DNA of 64,000 bases from Caldicellulosiruptor owensensis OL (GTDB lineage Bacteria > Bacillota > Thermoanaerobacteria > Caldicellulosiruptorales > Caldicellulosiruptoraceae). Positions 61,999-64,000 of the stretch are shown here, one piece after another. Position 1 is the first letter of the stretch. Each line of letters begins with the position of its first letter. The notes beneath the pieces are model-generated. The model had not been told where the DNA came from. It saw only the letters and a program-made list of their open reading frames with translations, and did no database searches. The stretch covers positions 1,170,501 through 1,234,500 of the forward strand of contig NC_014657.1 in NCBI RefSeq assembly GCF_000166335.1, read 5' to 3'. A program made the translations under genes and the position numbers.

Positions 61999-63558
61999 AT
62001 GAATATAGAAGTTATATTCAAATGGATTTTAGTAATGACAGTAGGTGGTAGCATAGCTGTTTTGATATTTGCTATTTTGAGCAAAATCTTTAAAGAGCAT
62101 TTGAGCGCAAGGGCAAGGTATTATATTTGGATGATAGGGCTTTTTTGTTTTACCATTCCATGGAATGTATTGATTAAATTTTGTAAGAAAGATAGTAGAG
62201 TACTAAATCAGAGTATTATATTAGGCAACAGCAGTCATATGACCTCAAAATTAAATAACAACAATGCATTGAACTTACAACTAACAGAAAATACAGCACA
62301 AGGTGGGGCTTTAACTGCCCTGCCTTATAAAAATATTAGTTATTTTAACCCTGAAAAATTTGTAGAATTTATTGGTTATGTTTGGCTTGTAGGTGCCATA
62401 GTATTTTTTGCATGGTTTTTGATAAGGTATATTTGGTTTAAAGTGATACTTATAAGAAGTTCACGAAAATGTTCAAATGAATATTGCAGAAGAATGATTG
62501 AAAGGTATTGCAATCTAAGAAAAATTCCAAGAAAGATAAAGATATTAGAAAGTGATATTATACAAACACCTATGCTAATCGGAATAATTACTCCGATCCT
62601 AGTAATACCTACAAAGGACATAGTAAGAGAAGATTTAAGATTAATCATAAGACATGAACTTGTACACTTCAAGAGAAAAGATGTACTTGTTAAATGGCTA
62701 AGCAAATTAATAAATGCACTTCATTGGTTTAACCCCTTGGTATACTTTGCAGTTTTAAAGCTAAATAGAGAATGTGAATATTCATGTGACGAAGAAGTAA
62801 TAAGAAAGCTTAAGAAGGATGGCAAAAGAAGGTATGCAGAGGTACTTTATAACACACTTTTGGTGAGTATAGGCAGTGGAGCAGGCGCGGCATTTGGTCT
62901 GGTAGGTAGAAAAGAAAGCATTGTTGAGAGATTTAGGTTTATTATGAGTTTGGAGGCAAGGAAAATGAGCAAAGGTGCAAAGGTGTTTGTTGTGGTGTTA
63001 GTATTGACAACAATATTCTTAAGTGCATTTGTTCAAATTTGGGCAAAAGATATTTTGAGTTTTGATAGCGATGAAATAGAGGCAATCAAATCAACTATAG
63101 AAGGATTTTATGAAACACAGTACAAAGCTTATCTTCAAATGGAGTATATAGATATAACACCGTACTTGGATATGTCAAAGATACAGAATCATAATAAAGT
63201 TGTTGCATTAAAAATGTTAGTATTCAGAAGAAAATATACAGACGAAAAAAAATATTGTTATGTTGAGAAGAGACATTTTCCATATGAACTTCATTATAAG
63301 AACATAGAGCTTGATGGCAACAAAGCCAAGGTAGTTATTGACTTAGAGATAAAACTGAAAGAAGCATATCCATCATTTATTTCTTATGGTGATAATATTT
63401 TTGAATTAGAAAAGCAGGATGGGACATGGAAAATTACAAAGCATATCTATGACAAATGGGCCTTAATGCATTATGAATTCTCTATTGACCAAAAGTTACC
63501 AGAACCTGATTACGAGCAAATAAAAAGGCAAATAGATAGAGATTTTGGAATTAAGTAA
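61999..63558 (+). CDS. M56-family (BlaR1-like) membrane metalloprotease with non-PBP sensor domain
   Basis: 519 residues. Membrane segments near 8-28, 38-55 and 125-148, zinc motif HELVH (H219-E220-H223) followed by FKRKD, and the third-ligand region ECEYSCDEEVI. A membrane segment near 328-345 is followed by an outside domain (about 350-519). That domain is only about 170 residues, has no SxxK/KTG transpeptidase set, and looks alpha+beta, NTF2-like (IEGFYETQYKAYLQ, then IELDGNKAKVVIDLEIKL and KQDGTWKITKHIYDKW). So the protease half is classic but the signal is probably not a beta-lactam. Paired with blaI upstream. Confidence 0.88.
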   Translation: MNIEVIFKWILVMTVGGSIAVLIFAILSKIFKEHLSARARYYIWMIGLFCFTIPWNVLIKFCKKDSRVLNQSIILGNSSHMTSKLNNNNALNLQLTENTAQGGALTALPYKNISYFNPEKFVEFIGYVWLVGAIVFFAWFLIRYIWFKVILIRSSRKCSNEYCRRMIERYCNLRKIPRKIKILESDIIQTPMLIGIITPILVIPTKDIVREDLRLIIRHELVHFKRKDVLVKWLSKLINALHWFNPLVYFAVLKLNRECEYSCDEEVIRKLKKDGKRRYAEVLYNTLLVSIGSGAGAAFGLVGRKESIVERFRFIMSLEARKMSKGAKVFVVVLVLTTIFLSAFVQIWAKDILSFDSDEIEAIKSTIEGFYETQYKAYLQMEYIDITPYLDMSKIQNHNKVVALKMLVFRRKYTDEKKYCYVEKRHFPYELHYKNIELDGNKAKVVIDLEIKLKEAYPSFISYGDNIFELEKQDGTWKITKHIYDKWALMHYEFSIDQKLPEPDYEQIKRQIDRDFGIK

Positions 63559-63622
63559 TAATTTGTATGATATTAGAAAAATGGGGGCGAAAAGTTATGC
63601 CATACATTCTTATTTTCAATAG

Positions 63623-64000
63623 TTCCTGATTAAACAGAAGATAATAGTTTCAAAAAATTTATTATTTAATCAAGAATTTTCTCCTGATTTGAAAAAAGAA
63701 TATAAAAACTTCAGTGATGTTGAATTGAAAAACAATATTGGAATTTTCAGTTTGCCAGCAGTAAATCATTATTATAGTACATCAAGGGCTGTTGAATATG
63801 CAAACAAATACGTATTTAACCGTAATACCAAGTTTTATGATACAACCTCTGGAGGAGGAGATTATACAAACTTTGCATCTCAAGTTTTATGGTATGGATT
63901 TGGAGCAAATGATACTATGAACGATATATTAAACAAAGTGATGATGGTTCCTGGTTCATATGAAGAAGGGTGGTATGCTGGTCCTGGTGGAGGCTCAAAA
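63623..64000 (+). pseudogene. Amidase_6-like wall-hydrolase frame, no start, catalytic Cys replaced
   Basis: The frame is open from after TAG 63620-63622 to the window edge, 126 codons. From about codon 55 it matches the putative amidase domain PF12671: YYSTSRAVEYANKYVFNRNT, then GGGDYTNFASQVLWYG. Family members have GGDCTNFxSQ; here the Cys is Tyr. No ribosome site or good start is present; an ATG at 63581 in the same frame is cut off by the TAG. The gene continues past 64000. Probably decayed, perhaps the former tail of the locus controlled by blaI. Confidence 0.6.

Noticed and set aside
1-64000. CRISPR array, tRNA or rRNA genes
   Set aside because: No regularly spaced repeats or rRNA-like conserved blocks noticed by eye; a tRNAscan/Rfam run would be decisive and was not possible.

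Overview
The window is AT-rich DNA of a thermophile-like, strictly anaerobic Firmicute (class Clostridia). Gene content and order (a HydABC electron-bifurcating [FeFe]-hydrogenase, maf-mreBCD-pbp2-minCDE-rodA, the IspH-S1 fusion, nadK-argR-recN-spoIVB-spo0A, ylmE-sepF-ylmG-ylmH-divIVA-ileS) best fit my memory of Caldicellulosiruptor. That genus call is inference, not a database result. Nearly all of 1-54771 is on the + strand in tightly packed operons with strong AGGAGG-type ribosome sites and frequent TTG/GTG starts.

Layout. 1-7065: a redox-signalling module (partial sensor-type [FeFe]-hydrogenase, DRTGG protein, PHP protein), then a hydrogenase operon (NuoE-like HydC, GHKL ATPase, thioredoxin-like ferredoxin, NuoF-like HydB, catalytic HydA) preceded by two tandem Rex-like operators. 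7247-19325: cell shape and division (maf, mreBCD, PBP2, minCDE, rodA), then mgsA, steA/steB and two envelope-polymer glycosyltransferase genes. 19402-21113: spermidine synthase and agmatinase. 21313-24876: a biotin-dependent carboxyltransferase set with no membrane beta subunit. 24997-31433: a YpmA-like small protein, RpiR regulator, phosphatase, hutP, aroH, cmk, plsC, ispH-S1, a PRC-barrel protein and a 53-residue protein. 31503-32567: an AI-2E-type permease whose stop codon was hit by an ISLre2-type element (32558-34168). 34289-42453: alaS, hinT, nadK, argR, recN, spoIVB, spo0A. 42528-53605: spoVB-like flippase, proC, rnhA, DUF3866, nudix, EndoQ-like protein, then the yggS-sepF-ylmGH-divIVA-ileS division cluster. 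53686-54771: aroB.

From 54800 to the right edge the character changes to an accessory, decaying region. It holds broken genes (VanZ, secreted proteins, an ISL3 transposase tail, a propeller-plus-NlpC/P60 wall hydrolase with a nonsense codon and a frameshift, a propeller gene split at an A8 run, a blaI stub, an amidase-like frame lacking its catalytic Cys), two copies of a ~163-bp promoter repeat, and an intact BlaI-type repressor plus M56 (BlaR1-like) protease pair. All four local promoters carry TACAATTGTA-type dyads, so the whole region looks like a small BlaI regulon controlling secreted envelope proteins. Its protease carries an extracytoplasmic domain that is not a penicillin-binding sensor. 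This is the most novel part of the window.

No rRNA, tRNA or CRISPR array was recognised by eye.
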